64,000 bases of DNA from Marinobacterium aestuarii (GTDB lineage Bacteria > Pseudomonadota > Gammaproteobacteria > Pseudomonadales > Balneatricaceae). A program made the translations under genes and the position numbers. Under the pieces are notes generated by a model, which was given only the letters and a program-made list of their open reading frames with translations, searched no databases and was not told the origin of the DNA. This document shows, in pieces, positions 7,961 to 17,111 of this stretch. Location: the NCBI RefSeq assembly GCF_001651805.1, contig NZ_CP015839.1:2852001-2916000 (forward strand). The letters are read 5' to 3'. Each line of letters opens with the position of its first letter. The first letter of the stretch is position 1.

Positions 7961-9076
7961 ATGGCCTCAGACACACTTTTATCCCTCATCGATGCTATCT
8001 ACTCCGCAGCGGCGGATCCGTCACTGTGGCCGTCTGTAGCCCGGCAAATTCAGCGAGCGATTGGGGGACATAGTGTCAACTTGATGTTTGAAGACCTCCG
8101 AGATGATCGAGTGAATTCAATGTATTCGAACGGAGTCTCCCAAGCTCAGATCGAGCGCTATCAGAAGGAAATCATGCCCCAGGACCGCTTTACGGCGATC
8201 TACAAACAGATGGCACCTGGTACCTCGTTTGTCTCACAGGACTATTTCGATCGGAAAGAGCTTCATTCTTTGTATTGCTACGAAGGCTTCTACGAAAGCA
8301 TTGGGTTTGCTAACTTCAATGCAGGCTTGTTCTACAAAGACGACCAGCGCCGGGGATGGCTATCGGTGGTCCGCAGTGAATCCGAACCGCTCTTTAAGCC
8401 GGACGAGTGTTTGCTGATGCAAACCCTCACGCCTCACCTGCAACGAGCCTTCATGATCAACGTGCAGCTACTGGAGGCCCATCTTACGTCGAAGGTCGCC
8501 CTCGACTCACTTGAACATATTGCCGCCGCTACGATGCTACTCGCAAGTAATGGCAAAGTTGTGCAGCACAATAGTAGAGCGAATCCCTATCTTCATCAGA
8601 CCGGAGGCTCTACCAAGCAGACAACAATTCGACTTCCGGACGCCCATGCCAATAGCCATTTGCATACCCTTATCGGCGCCATCAGCCAAGGCGAAGCACA
8701 GGAGCAAAACGGCATCGTGCCCTTCGTCCAGAAAGGCGTGCAGAAGACTGCGCTGTGTTTTCCCTGGCGTAGCAGTGACGAGCAGTTTGACTGGCTGGGC
8801 AAGGTTACCTGCTGCATCGTGTTCATTCTCTCTCCAAGCGTTGATGCCCCTCATGAAGACCTGCTGAGCAAGACCTTTAATCTCAGCAAAGGGGAAGTGA
8901 AAGTGCTGCAACGGCTGATGGAGGGAATGCAAGTATCAGAGGTCGCTGGCTACCTCTTCGTCAGCGAGGCGACGGTCCGTTTCCATATACGAAACCTCCT
9001 GCGCAAGACGGCGAGTCGGAGCCAAGCTGAGATGATAGCTCGGGTCTTTAATACCGCGAGTGTCCGTGTTGAATGA
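7961..9076 (+). CDS. LuxR family transcriptional regulator
   Basis: A 371-residue protein ending in a canonical LuxR/FixJ helix-turn-helix (residues about 305-360, NLSKGEVKVLQRLMEGM ... VSEATVRFHIRNLLRK). The N-terminal 270 residues are not an acyl-homoserine-lactone domain or a receiver; they resemble the PAS-like N-termini of stand-alone LuxR regulators. The start has only a distant GGAGGG, so a nearby alternative cannot be excluded. The stop codon overlaps the start of the truncated GST copy, placing this gene exactly at the right junction of the accessory segment. Confidence 0.83.
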   Translation: MASDTLLSLIDAIYSAAADPSLWPSVARQIQRAIGGHSVNLMFEDLRDDRVNSMYSNGVSQAQIERYQKEIMPQDRFTAIYKQMAPGTSFVSQDYFDRKELHSLYCYEGFYESIGFANFNAGLFYKDDQRRGWLSVVRSESEPLFKPDECLLMQTLTPHLQRAFMINVQLLEAHLTSKVALDSLEHIAAATMLLASNGKVVQHNSRANPYLHQTGGSTKQTTIRLPDAHANSHLHTLIGAISQGEAQEQNGIVPFVQKGVQKTALCFPWRSSDEQFDWLGKVTCCIVFILSPSVDAPHEDLLSKTFNLSKGEVKVLQRLMEGMQVSEVAGYLFVSEATVRFHIRNLLRKTASRSQAEMIARVFNTASVRVE

Positions 9077-9296
9077 ATACTCCATCGCCGACTTGGCCGC
9101 CTACCCCTGGATCAGGCCCCACGAGCGCCAATTACAGAACCTGGATGACTTCCCGAACCTCAAGCGCTGGTTCGAGCGCATGCAAAGTCGCCCGGCCGTT
9201 ATCACCGCCTACGAAAAGGCCGCGCCCTGGACTGACCGTCCAGCGGTAACGGAAGAAGGCAAAAAGCTGCTGTTCGGACAAAAAGCGCAAAACTGA
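9073..9296 (+). pseudogene. Truncated duplicate of GST 3' end
   Basis: These 224 bases match 3628-3851 with about four substitutions and encode the last 74 residues of the GST (YSIADLAAYPWIRPHER to KLLFGQKAQN). The similarity runs on for about 25 bases past the stop. There is no start or GST N-terminus. Unlike the full gene, the fragment is followed by a strong terminator, so its downstream side probably is the original context. Confidence 0.9.
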
Positions 9297-9318
9297 GCCG
9301 CTGCGGTTTCGCTTGATC

Positions 9319-9353
9319 AAAAAAGGCCCGACTCAGTGAGTCGGGCCTTTTTT
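9319..9353 (+). terminator. Rho-independent terminator after GST fragment
   Basis: Stem arms GGCCCGACTC and GAGTCGGGCC with a three-base loop, preceded by an A-run and followed by six T residues. It would work on both strands. Confidence 0.9.
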
Positions 9354-9529
9354 AGTGAGTGCTGCCACACAAACCGGGCCACCCGGTTACCGATAACGCC
9401 ACAGTCGAATCCGTCAAGGGCTCAGCCGTACGGCAAAATACCGGAATTGGCAGTATACTTTGACCCCCGTTGCGGCTCCGATTCTTTGAACCGTAGTCCC
9501 CGTCCAACCAACTGTGCATGGAAGGAATC

Positions 9530-10423
9530 ATGAACCAGCGGCAATTCAACAAAGTACGTGGCGATGACGGCTTTATCGCCGCGCTCGACCAGAGCGGTGG
9601 CAGCACACCCAAGGCATTGCGTCAGTACGGCATTCCCGAAACCGACTATTCGGGCGATGACGAGATGTTCGATCGGGTCCATCAAATGCGTACAAGGATC
9701 ATCACCAGCCCGGCGTTCGGTGGCAACCGGATCCTGGGCGCGATCCTGTTCGAGAACACCATGGAGCTCAAGGTCGGCGGCAAGCCAACGGCGCAATACC
9801 TGTGGGAAGAGAAGCAGATCGTGCCTTTCCTCAAAGTCGACAAGGGCCTGGCGGCACAAGAGAATGGCGTTCAGCTCATGAAGCCGATCCCGGAACTTGA
9901 CGCCCTGCTTGATCGGGCAGTGGCACAGGGTGTCTTTGGCACCAAGATGCGCTCGCTCATCACGCTCGCGCAGGATAAGGGCATCCGTGCGATCGTCGAC
10001 CAGCAATTCGAGATCGCCAAGCGCATCCTCGCCAAAGGACTGATACCGATCATCGAACCGGAAATCGATATTCACAGCCCCGAAAAAGCACAGGCTGAGG
10101 TCATTCTTAAAACCCAGTTACTCGCGCAGCTGAATGCTCTCACGCCGGGGCAGAACGTCATGCTCAAGCTGACGTTGCCGGAACAGCCCGACTTTTACAA
10201 AGAGTGCATCGAGCATCCGAACATCCTGCGGGTTGTTGCCTTATCGGGCGGCTATACGCGGGCGCAAGCGAATGAACGGCTCGCCCAAAACAACGCAATG
10301 ATTGCAAGCTTCTCCCGCGCCTTGACCGAGGGCTTGTCGGCACAACAGTCCAGCGAGGCGTTCAACACCATGCTCGACGCATCCATCCAGAGTATCTTCG
10401 ACGCGTCCAAGATCCAGCCATGA
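9530..10423 (+). CDS. fda: Fructose-bisphosphate aldolase class I
   Basis: A 297-residue protein of the bacterial class I aldolase family that cleaves fructose 1,6-bisphosphate to dihydroxyacetone phosphate and glyceraldehyde 3-phosphate through a Schiff-base lysine. Family motifs are [13 protein letters not shown] near the N terminus, [15 protein letters not shown] and MLKLTLPE, the last containing the candidate Schiff-base Lys, and a LSGGY phosphate-binding loop. I chose the ATG at 9530, preceded by GGAAGG, over the upstream ATG at 9518. The gene appears monocistronic; a hairpin (CAACGGCC and GGCCGTTG, 10444-10471) follows. Confidence 0.93.
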   Translation: MNQRQFNKVRGDDGFIAALDQSGGSTPKALRQYGIPETDYSGDDEMFDRVHQMRTRIITSPAFGGNRILGAILFENTMELKVGGKPTAQYLWEEKQIVPFLKVDKGLAAQENGVQLMKPIPELDALLDRAVAQGVFGTKMRSLITLAQDKGIRAIVDQQFEIAKRILAKGLIPIIEPEIDIHSPEKAQAEVILKTQLLAQLNALTPGQNVMLKLTLPEQPDFYKECIEHPNILRVVALSGGYTRAQANERLAQNNAMIASFSRALTEGLSAQQSSEAFNTMLDASIQSIFDASKIQP

Positions 10424-10891
10424 GCTATTGACCTGCCCTACATCAACGGCCGTGGATGGCCATGGCCGTTGGGTACAGAACCCCAGTGGCTGTGCGACTT
10501 TTTATAGCTTGACCGGGGAGGATGAATCCATTCAGTGCATGGCGTCTATCGTCATACTATTAACTTGGCTGACAAATAGGTTGCCTACCTATTTGCCCGT
10601 TATGTACAGAAGGTACGGTATGCCGCACACGCATGGATGCGTATGTGCGCGACTCTTTAACCTAAAATAATGGGCGCAGGTGCGCGGACATGCTGGACTC
10701 TATCAAGGGACGGGGTGGGGTTCGCATTGGGTTTTGTTCCAACGAAAGGCCCAATGATGAAGCATCCCTGCTTCATGTATTAACCCGCAGGGTTAATAAT
10801 AAGGCCAATCAGTGCGCCATCGAATTGTCGGCGCGGAAAAACAGCATAAGTCGCAGTGACACGCGACGGACACAGCACTCATGGCCAGGGG
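10424..10891. other. Intergenic repeat region, no gene
   Basis: Contains the hairpin 10444-10471 behind the aldolase and an interrupted copy of the composite palindromic repeat described separately. No credible coding frame. Confidence 0.5.
10558..10800. repeat. Composite palindromic intergenic repeat, interrupted copy
   Basis: Starts with TTAAC and a 27-base hairpin (GACAAATAGG, loop, CCTATTTG; 10571-10597), then about 140 bases absent from the other copy, then CAACGAAAGG, a hairpin ATGAAGCA/TGCTTCAT and a terminal palindrome TTAACCCGCAGGGTTAA. The full-order copy is at 11716-11819. Confidence 0.75.
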
Positions 10892-11386
10892 CTATACAGC
10901 AACAAGTGATAGCACCCAACCCAGTATTGCCGCACCATAAATCAACCGTGTAGCATTACCGTGCTTAATCCATGCACACTCAGGTGTTCGCCGACCTCGA
11001 AATATTCCTGTTTTAATTCCCAACTCTGCTTCGATTCTTCTACCTCGACTTATTAGATCATCATAGATCTCTGAATTTCGAGTATCGTAAATCAACAGGC
11101 CTATAGTGACCAACAACCCCACAGCGGGGATGATTCTTGCGTACCAACTGCTCAAGTGTTCACTGGTACCGCTACCCGGCAGTATGACGACCAACACCCC
11201 GACAGTAACAAAAGGCACCAAACCGAGCAGCTTAAAACGAACATCATGCAAAGATCGCCAGGTTGCACAGACTTCTGAATAGACACTCTTTAGCAGCTCA
11301 ACCTTGTCAGGTGATAACTCGGCATCCACCTTTTCGGATACAACCGCAAGGTTGGAGTGTTGATAATGACGCCTTGCCTGAGCCAT
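10892..11386 (-). CDS. Membrane protein of unknown function
   Basis: About 164 residues with a soluble N-terminal helical part, a membrane hairpin at the middle (LLGLVPFVTVGVLVVILPG and AVGLLVTIGLLIY) and a last hydrophobic helix (LIYGAAILGWVLSLVAV). The start at 11386 has AGAGGGG just upstream; the frame to 11437 lacks one. I do not recognise a family, although the layout of helix, two membrane segments and a loop resembles RipA/SMODS-like associated proteins only in topology. It stands alone between intergenic repeats. Confidence 0.6.
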   Translation of the reverse strand: MAQARRHYQHSNLAVVSEKVDAELSPDKVELLKSVYSEVCATWRSLHDVRFKLLGLVPFVTVGVLVVILPGSGTSEHLSSWYARIIPAVGLLVTIGLLIYDTRNSEIYDDLISRGRRIEAELGIKTGIFRGRRTPECAWIKHGNATRLIYGAAILGWVLSLVAV

Positions 11387-11933
11387 GACATCCCCTCTTT
11401 TATAGTCTAACGCGGTCAGCGGGCGCGGAGAACGCAAGCAAGTGGCAGCGTTTTTCCACCTTGCAGATATTGATTGAGCCCTCTCTGCCCAGTATAGACT
11501 GCCGGCCTATGTCGGAGGTGACAGCACCTCAAGTGCACAAAAATCCCGTTAAAGATCTCACACAGCATCGAGCATGGACTGAAACCTGTGCGGGTCGTCA
11601 ACAGTCTCAACTATCAGCTAACCGTCCACTCGCCCGCGAGGACACAGGGTACAGAGCACCTGCACACTCGAATCGTAACGCCCAGAGCATCCTTGGTTAC
11701 TCTGCAGCACTGATTATTAACCTGGTGGACAAATAGGTTGCCTACCTATTTGTCCGTCACCCAACGAAAGGGCCAATGATGAAGTATCCCCGCCTCATGT
11801 ACTAACCCGGCGGGTTAATCAACCGAGTTGTATTTATTCAAGAATTTTTAATTAACCGGCTGAAAGATGGGGAAAAGACAAAATCTTCCATCCCCTCTTC
11901 TGAATAGCATCAACGCATAGAGTGCTTTATTTT
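11387..11933. other. Intergenic region with repeat copy
   Basis: About 550 bases with no gene; the part 11716-11819 is the best-preserved composite repeat. Confidence 0.45.
11716..11819. repeat. Composite palindromic intergenic repeat, full copy
   Basis: Order seen here: TTAACC, hairpin GACAAATAGGT with ACCTATTTGTC (11728-11754), CAACGAAAGG, an ATGAAG/CTTCAT-type hairpin, then the palindrome TTAACCCGGCGGGTTAA. Both ends carry TTAACC/GGTTAA, so the unit looks bounded by inverted termini of about 100 bp. Confidence 0.75.
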
Positions 11934-12193
11934 TTAATCCTGCATATCCGAAGAAAAATGGGCATAGATCTCGGCCTCAGTCATTTCTTGCGTATCGTTA
12001 GAGAAGCAGTAATATTTCGGTCTAAGATCACTGAAATACTGCATAGACATTTCCAGGCCCTCGGTATCCGGAAACAAGCCCACTGGCATATTGTAGCTAC
12101 CCGTTTTCTTGAAACGGCTAAATAAGTGCGCACCACAATTGGAACAAAAACCACGTGAAGCCCAGGCTGATATTTGGCAATGAATATAACGCT
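11934..12193 (-). pseudogene. GFA/CENP-V family protein, C-terminal fragment
   Basis: The minus strand encodes ASRGFCSNCGAHLFSRF, MPVGLFPDTEGLEM and FSNDTQEMTEAEIYAHF, the second half of a GFA (glutathione-dependent formaldehyde-activating-like) zinc fold with its CxxC. The frame meets a stop at about 12193 and the first half with the other zinc ligands is missing, so this is a truncated or frameshifted gene. The N-terminal side ends in a GC-rich inverted repeat near 12203-12240. Confidence 0.65.
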
Positions 12194-12255
12194 ATCCTTA
12201 AACCGCCCGTATTGAACGAGTATGTACATTAGGGGCGGTTACTACTGCGCAGACT

Positions 12256-13002
12256 CTAACCCCGCTGACTGTCTGATCTATTTTCCATCATCTCGGTCAA
12301 TGATACTTTGGATATAGTATCCGATGAGAAATTTGAAGGTTCCAGCCAGGAGGCGATTGCTCTTCTGACTTCAGGCCATTCGTCATCCAAAATAGAGTAC
12401 CAGGCAGTATCTCGATTCTTCCCTTTAAAGATCAAATGATTGTAGAAGATACCTTCGAATCTGAATCCTAACCTGCGGGCAGCCTGTCTGGATCTTTCGT
12501 TCAGTGAATTACAGCGCCATTGCATGCGACGATAACCAAGATCATCCATTGCATGACACAGCATCAAAAACAGTGCTTCAGTTCCAGCGGGCGTTTTCTG
12601 CAGCTCGGGCCCGAACCAGATATGTCCGATCTCTATTACTCCGTTTTGTGCGTTTATGTCCATAAAACTAACTTGACCACAGGCTCTACCGGTCTCAATG
12701 GATCGAATTGTATAAAAGATTGGATCGAAACTCGACGACTGAGCGCGTAAAGTCGCTTTGTAGCTACTGAGGTCCGTCCATGGACCATAGGTCATGTAAT
12801 CCCAAATACGGAGTCCTTCTTCACTGGAATGACCCGCCTCGTAAAGCTCTGCAGCATCTTCATTCGCATTCTGCGGCTCAAGTTTTACGTAATGTCCAGT
12901 CAATGGAACCCTGCCTGGAACCAAGGCGGGTGGGGGATTCACTACTTCGGCGCCCGACAGTGGTCTTGGGTATATTTGTTCCAGGTCCGTGGTATCTGCC
13001 AT
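12256..13002 (-). CDS. GNAT family N-acetyltransferase (RimJ/RimL-like)
   Basis: About 248 residues. The acetyl-CoA fold of the RimJ/RimL group is visible: PLTGHYVKLEP at the first strand, GRACGQVSFMDINAQNGVIEIGHIWF across strands 3-4, then AMDDLGYRRMQWRCNSLNERSRQAARRLGFRFEG, the usual Asn-Ser-aromatic end of the family. It should transfer acetyl from acetyl-CoA to an amine or protein N-terminus; the substrate is unknown. The ATG at 13002 has AGGA at ideal spacing, better than 13008. Codon use is somewhat AT-rich, suggesting an accessory gene. Confidence 0.87.
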   Translation of the reverse strand: MADTTDLEQIYPRPLSGAEVVNPPPALVPGRVPLTGHYVKLEPQNANEDAAELYEAGHSSEEGLRIWDYMTYGPWTDLSSYKATLRAQSSSFDPIFYTIRSIETGRACGQVSFMDINAQNGVIEIGHIWFGPELQKTPAGTEALFLMLCHAMDDLGYRRMQWRCNSLNERSRQAARRLGFRFEGIFYNHLIFKGKNRDTAWYSILDDEWPEVRRAIASWLEPSNFSSDTISKVSLTEMMENRSDSQRG

Positions 13003-13264
13003 CTTCATTCCTAATATTCAGTCTGTTTTGGCCGTATTGTAAAACAAGTACCCACCATCTTAGCTCGCAATCAGCATGTTTACTCATAGTCGTTAGTTAG
13101 CGCCCGACGGTGCTACCAGGCTGGCAGCCGGGTCGCACGACGAGGCAAGACGGCAATAGCCCCGGACATAGGCGATCTACCAAAGACAGATCCGCGGCTA
13201 GACGGCCTGTGGCCTCAGCGTATAGGCGAGCTGGCGACTTCGGGCTCGACAAGGCTGGCAAGCG

Positions 13265-13475
13265 GCTACAACCTGAAGCGGTTAGTGTATTTACGCCGAG
13301 CCAGAATCGAGGCTTTCTGATGGTTGTCGTGGGTCGAATAGCAGACCTGGTTCGAACTACGGACAGGTATCAATTCGGTGAAATAAGCCTTCATTCGCAG
13401 GGAAGACAATCCTGTTTTTGTCCTCGCCGCAGTTTTTTTCAATTGAGCGAAAATCATCAATTAATCGAGGTGCCC
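13265..13475 (+). mobile_element. IS5-family relic: transposase 3' end plus terminal repeat
   Basis: CTACAACCTGAAGCGGTT and the following codons match the end of the intact IS5 transposase at 47074-48114 (reverse strand), including the stop. The non-coding tail also aligns, up to AATCGAGGTGCCC at the tip. The 5' part of the element is gone. Its tip lies inside the 3' end of the diguanylate cyclase gene. Confidence 0.85.
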
Positions 13476-15112
13476 ATTTGTGAAGTCATTTCAGACGAGA
13501 AAAAAATAATATTATTCCTGCCCGAGGCTTTGGCGGTATACATTGCCGCGTCGGCATTTTTCATTAATTCAACATAGGTACCCGCATCAGCCGGGAACAT
13601 GGCAATGCCGACGGATGCGCCTATCTGGATCACTTCACCGAGAGTATCCATTGGTTCATTAATCGAACGAATAACACGGTTAGCGACGACCATAATTTCG
13701 TCTTTTCCTTGCGGATTGTCGAGGACAAATATGAACTCGTCGCCGCCCACGCGGGCCACAGTATCTGATTTTCGCACCAGTGCCAGCAGCCTTTTCGCGA
13801 CCACCTGTAACAGGTCGTCTCCGACTTTGTGGCCAAACTGGTCGTTGACGAGTTTAAATCCATCAAGATCGAGGAACATCAGCGCCAGGCTGCACTGTTC
13901 ACGCTGGGAATGAATCAGCTTTTGGTTTATCCGATCCATCAGCAAGTTACGATTTGGCAAGCCGGTCAAGGCATCGTGAAAAGCCAAATGTTTTATGTGC
14001 TCATCTTTACGCCAAAGCTCAGTAATGTCGCTGAATACCGATACATAGCGCACAGGTTCGCCATCCACAACGCGAACCATACTGATGGTCATGCGTACCA
14101 GGTAAGGGTTCCCGTCTTTGCGACGGTTCCATATCTCACCATTCCACCGCCCCCTGGTTTTTATCTCTTGCCACATGGAGGCATAGAATGCCTGCTCGTG
14201 CCGGTTAGAGTGAAGAATGCGGGGCGTATGCCCGACGGCCTCTTCACTCCCATAGCCGGTTATCTCACTGAATGCCGGGTTAACCGACAAAATAATCCCG
14301 TTAACATCGGTGATCATGACACCATCGAGGGTGTTCTCAAAGACGCATGCGGCCAGTTCGAGCTTCGCCTCGGTCTCCTTGAGAACAGTCACCTCGCTGG
14401 CCTGAATAGAAAATCCTTTTACAGTACCATCGGCATCGAAATCGGGGATATAGTGCCCGATGATATGACCTACGTTTTCACTGGCTTTGTTCAGTGTCCG
14501 CTCAAAGCGTTGCGGCTCCCCGGCCAGGACTCCGCGGATATGGGGCTCATTCAGGGCAAACAGAGCCTCGCCCGTCAGATCCTGGAACCTGATACCGACA
14601 ATCTCCTCGGGCGACTTTCCGAACCACTCATGGTAGGCATGGTTGGCATAGCGGCAGCGTAAGTCCCGGTCCCAATAGCCGATCATATTGGGCACGCAAT
14701 CAGCGATGGATCTGATGAATTGTTCACGTTCGCTACTGGCTATCGCTTCGGATTCGGCCTGTTTGAGTGCCCTCTTATTTTGATGCACGACTTCAACAAG
14801 GTACGAGACAAATCCGCAGATGACGGCGAAAATGGCCATTTCCAGCAGATCAAGATGACTCTCGATAAAAGGCCGGGTAACAAACAGCGGCCACAGAAAA
14901 GTGACCGCGAGACAGGCAAGCACGGTAGCCAGCAAGCCGGTGTAAAATCCCGCATAGAGCGCAACGGCAATCACCGCAGGATAGAATGTCAGCCAGGCGA
15001 GTTCCGACTCAAACGTTTGCAGCGGCCATAGCCTCAGGCCAGCGGCCAAGCTTACAAGTACAAGCGCAGCGAGAGCATGTTTGAGGTGCTGTGAGGTAAT
15101 TACTGTATCCAC
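13457..15112 (-). CDS. Diguanylate cyclase with membrane sensor and PAS domains
   Basis: A 551-residue protein: four hydrophobic N-terminal segments (residues about 10-110, DUF4118/KdpD-like), two PAS domains (about 130-250 and 255-375) and a GGDEF domain (about 385-540) with intact GGDEF and an RKSD inhibitory site five residues before it. It should make cyclic di-GMP from two GTP and be feedback inhibited. Start is uncertain: the GTG at 15112 is directly abutted by AAGGAG. The last six codons (MGTSIN, stop) are supplied by the terminal repeat of an IS5 relic, so the native C-terminus has been replaced, but the catalytic domain seems complete. Confidence 0.88.
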   Translation of the reverse strand: MDTVITSQHLKHALAALVLVSLAAGLRLWPLQTFESELAWLTFYPAVIAVALYAGFYTGLLATVLACLAVTFLWPLFVTRPFIESHLDLLEMAIFAVICGFVSYLVEVVHQNKRALKQAESEAIASSEREQFIRSIADCVPNMIGYWDRDLRCRYANHAYHEWFGKSPEEIVGIRFQDLTGEALFALNEPHIRGVLAGEPQRFERTLNKASENVGHIIGHYIPDFDADGTVKGFSIQASEVTVLKETEAKLELAACVFENTLDGVMITDVNGIILSVNPAFSEITGYGSEEAVGHTPRILHSNRHEQAFYASMWQEIKTRGRWNGEIWNRRKDGNPYLVRMTISMVRVVDGEPVRYVSVFSDITELWRKDEHIKHLAFHDALTGLPNRNLLMDRINQKLIHSQREQCSLALMFLDLDGFKLVNDQFGHKVGDDLLQVVAKRLLALVRKSDTVARVGGDEFIFVLDNPQGKDEIMVVANRVIRSINEPMDTLGEVIQIGASVGIAMFPADAGTYVELMKNADAAMYTAKASGRNNIIFFSSEMTSQMGTSIN

Positions 15113-15282
15113 TCCTTGGCCCTGTTCAGTTGTGAATATTCACACCCTATCCTTGTACACAGCATTTCGAGCGCCGATACATGTCTGTGGCGGCCATTTG
15201 GCTAACGCTAATGCTAACCGCCCCGAAATGATAGCCCGGGGAAGCAAAATCGATAGGCTGTTAGTCGCCGGCCGACCACTGC

Positions 15283-15933
15283 TCAGATCCCAACTTCCTC
15301 CATCTCAATAGTCTCAGGTTCGGTTCGAGCTTGCTCTGCCCAATCATACATTTTCCCGTGGCTCAGCACGAACTGCATGTACTGGGCAGCCGGGTCTGAA
15401 AGCTTGACCTCGTAAGTGTGAAACCGGAACGCCACCGGAGCAAACATGCAGTCTGCGATCGAAAATTCGCCAAATAACCATGGACCCAGACCCGAATAAG
15501 TTTCCCGGCACTCTGACCAGATCTGGTCGATCCTGGCAATGTCCCGCTTCAAAGCCGGACTGACAACCACTTTTCGCCCCGACGCACGGCAATTCATTGG
15601 CATTTGACTGCGAACCTGTGAAAAACCGGAATGCATCTCCGCACTGCAAGATCGTGCTTTTGCTCGGGCTCGAGCCTCCCCAGGCCAGCCGCCACCCCCA
15701 AGATAGTGTTCCGAAATATACTCACAAATAGCCAGCGAGTCCCAGACGGTCAGATCACCATCCTGCAGCACCGGCACTTTCCCCGCGTCTGTATACCTGG
15801 CAAGCACTGCCCGGGTGTTGTCTTGATCCAGTGGAATACGAATTTCCTCAAAAGGCACCCCATGAAAAGATAGCAGCAGCCACGGCCGTAGCGACCAGGA
15901 AGAGTAATTTTTATTGCCTATTATGAGATTCAA
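15283..15933 (-). CDS. Glutathione S-transferase family protein, TTG start
   Basis: About 216 residues. The N-terminal thioredoxin-like domain starts LNLIIGNKNYSSWSLRPWL, with the cis-Pro loop AGKVPVLQD and the DSLAICEYISEHY motif; the helical C-terminal domain has the FSIADCMFAPVAFRF capping box. The Ser-Ser-Trp-Ser pattern near the N terminus fits a Ser-type GST. I place the start at a TTG (15933) because a perfect AGGAGG lies six bases upstream and the family fold begins right there; the frame upstream to 16023 has no family similarity. Function beyond glutathione binding is unknown. Confidence 0.88.
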   Translation of the reverse strand: MNLIIGNKNYSSWSLRPWLLLSFHGVPFEEIRIPLDQDNTRAVLARYTDAGKVPVLQDGDLTVWDSLAICEYISEHYLGGGGWPGEARARAKARSCSAEMHSGFSQVRSQMPMNCRASGRKVVVSPALKRDIARIDQIWSECRETYSGLGPWLFGEFSIADCMFAPVAFRFHTYEVKLSDPAAQYMQFVLSHGKMYDWAEQARTEPETIEMEEVGI

Positions 15934-16099
15934 GATTACCTCCTGAGGATATGCGTTACAGGGCCAGACCCTGCCTTTTGCTCTTCTGATACTCCGGTTT
16001 AGCCGCGAATAGTGCAAGCCCAAGCCCCTGTATTACCTTCATACGATGAACCTTATGGTCTATTGAAATGTGCTCCTGCTATTTCAGTATTCCCCTATC

Positions 16100-16131
16100 C
16101 CGGTTTCATCTATTAACCTGCCGGGTTAATA
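16100..16131. repeat. Partial copy of TTAACC palindrome repeat
   Basis: TTTCATCTATTAACC followed by TGCCGGGTTAATA matches only the terminal palindrome and the edge of the preceding hairpin of the composite repeat seen at 10.8, 11.8 and 23.1 kb. Confidence 0.65.
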
Positions 16132-16140
16132 GCGAAAATT

Positions 16141-16662
16141 TCAGTTTTTGAGTTCGAAACGTACATTACCCTCATTGGTTCCTGCTCTTTCAAAGCCACT
16201 CGTCGTTAATACATTAATAGAGGCTACATTATCTGCTGCAGTGTGAGCGATAATTTTATTTACACTATCAAACGATGATGCGTGAGCAACTAACATATTA
16301 ACCATTTCAGTTGCATAACCACGTCGCTGCCATTCGGGTAATATTGAGTAACCAATTTCGACAACGCCATTAACGTCTGGCGGGCCAAAATAACCACCCG
16401 CACCCACGAGCGCCCTCGCGCCTTCTGCATTGTCTATATTTACTGCATACCAACCGTACCAGCCTTTTGCGGCGTCTCCACCTGTTTCGAAACATGAAAG
16501 GAAAAATTCCATCGCATCTCGATCATATTCTCCCGACGGCCAATTGTCTGATACCACTGCATTTAACTTTTCAGCAAGTAGCTCTGGCATTTCAAGCTCT
16601 ATGCGAACATGTTCTGCAGAAGACGAAATCATTTCGATTCGGCCTGACTTATTATTTCTCAA
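16141..16662 (-). CDS. GNAT family N-acetyltransferase
   Basis: About 173 residues. Motif A of the GNAT fold is clear: VVEIGYSILPEWQRRGYATEM, the acetyl-CoA pyrophosphate loop, followed by VNKIIAHTAADNVASINVLTTSGFERAG. It belongs with RimJ/RimL-like enzymes; the substrate is unknown. The frame opens with TTG at 16662, four bases after GGAG; an ATG at 16632 is the alternative. The gene is more AT-rich than neighbouring metabolic genes and stands alone, as expected for an acquired gene. Confidence 0.83.
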   Translation of the reverse strand: MRNNKSGRIEMISSSAEHVRIELEMPELLAEKLNAVVSDNWPSGEYDRDAMEFFLSCFETGGDAAKGWYGWYAVNIDNAEGARALVGAGGYFGPPDVNGVVEIGYSILPEWQRRGYATEMVNMLVAHASSFDSVNKIIAHTAADNVASINVLTTSGFERAGTNEGNVRFELKN

Positions 16663-16730
16663 TTTACTCCAATGCTCGATTTTTAACGTAAAAGGATTTG
16701 GCTACTGTTGTCAGGCGTGATCCGCGCGCG

Positions 16731-17030
16731 CTAGTCGTACAGCGACGCTGCGATGCGCAGCAAGGTTTCTGCCTCGAGCTGGCCGCTCGCCACCAGATAG
16801 ACCCTGTCACTCTCGTGCCACACGACGACAGCCGGGCTGCGGCCATCGATGTCGTCGGGATCCGGCACGGGCCCGAGCGCATAGCTGCGGGCCTCCTGTC
16901 CGGCCACCCGCACCGTCACGGGCGCCAGACCATAGGGCGTGGACAATGCGGGTCGGCGGGGCTCAAAGTCGACCAGACCTGCTGCTTGCGTCCAGTCCGC
17001 CACTGTATCGAAATGATCATTGCGCGCCAT
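16731..17030 (-). CDS. Small conserved-looking protein of unknown function
   Basis: About 99 residues, acidic, with no signal peptide or membrane segment. The C-terminal half (RSPAVVVWHESDRVYLVASGQLEAETLLRIAASLYD) has the strand-helix look of a domain that measures membrane lipoprotein or anti-sigma-like proteins, but I cannot name a family. The ATG at 17030 has AGTAGGG upstream and is preferred to 17066. It lies 81 bases downstream of the SMP-30 gene on the same strand and may be co-transcribed. Confidence 0.55.
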   Translation of the reverse strand: MARNDHFDTVADWTQAAGLVDFEPRRPALSTPYGLAPVTVRVAGQEARSYALGPVPDPDDIDGRSPAVVVWHESDRVYLVASGQLEAETLLRIAASLYD

Positions 17031-17111
17031 GCCAGCCCTACTCCCATCTGTTCCGTCAGTATCCAATTGCAGCCTTCCTCTAGCGCCCTTGGCAGTAAAA
17101 GCAGACCTGAC

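Noticed and set aside
3852-9072. Classic integrase-type genomic island between the GST copies
   Set aside because: No tyrosine or serine recombinase gene is present and the 248-base duplication is longer than usual attachment sites, so only the descriptive finding is kept.
12240-13100. Integron cassette with attC sites around the GNAT gene
   Set aside because: Some GTTAG/CTAAC-like short motifs flank the gene, but no paired attC core sites with inverted arms could be identified and there is no integrase.
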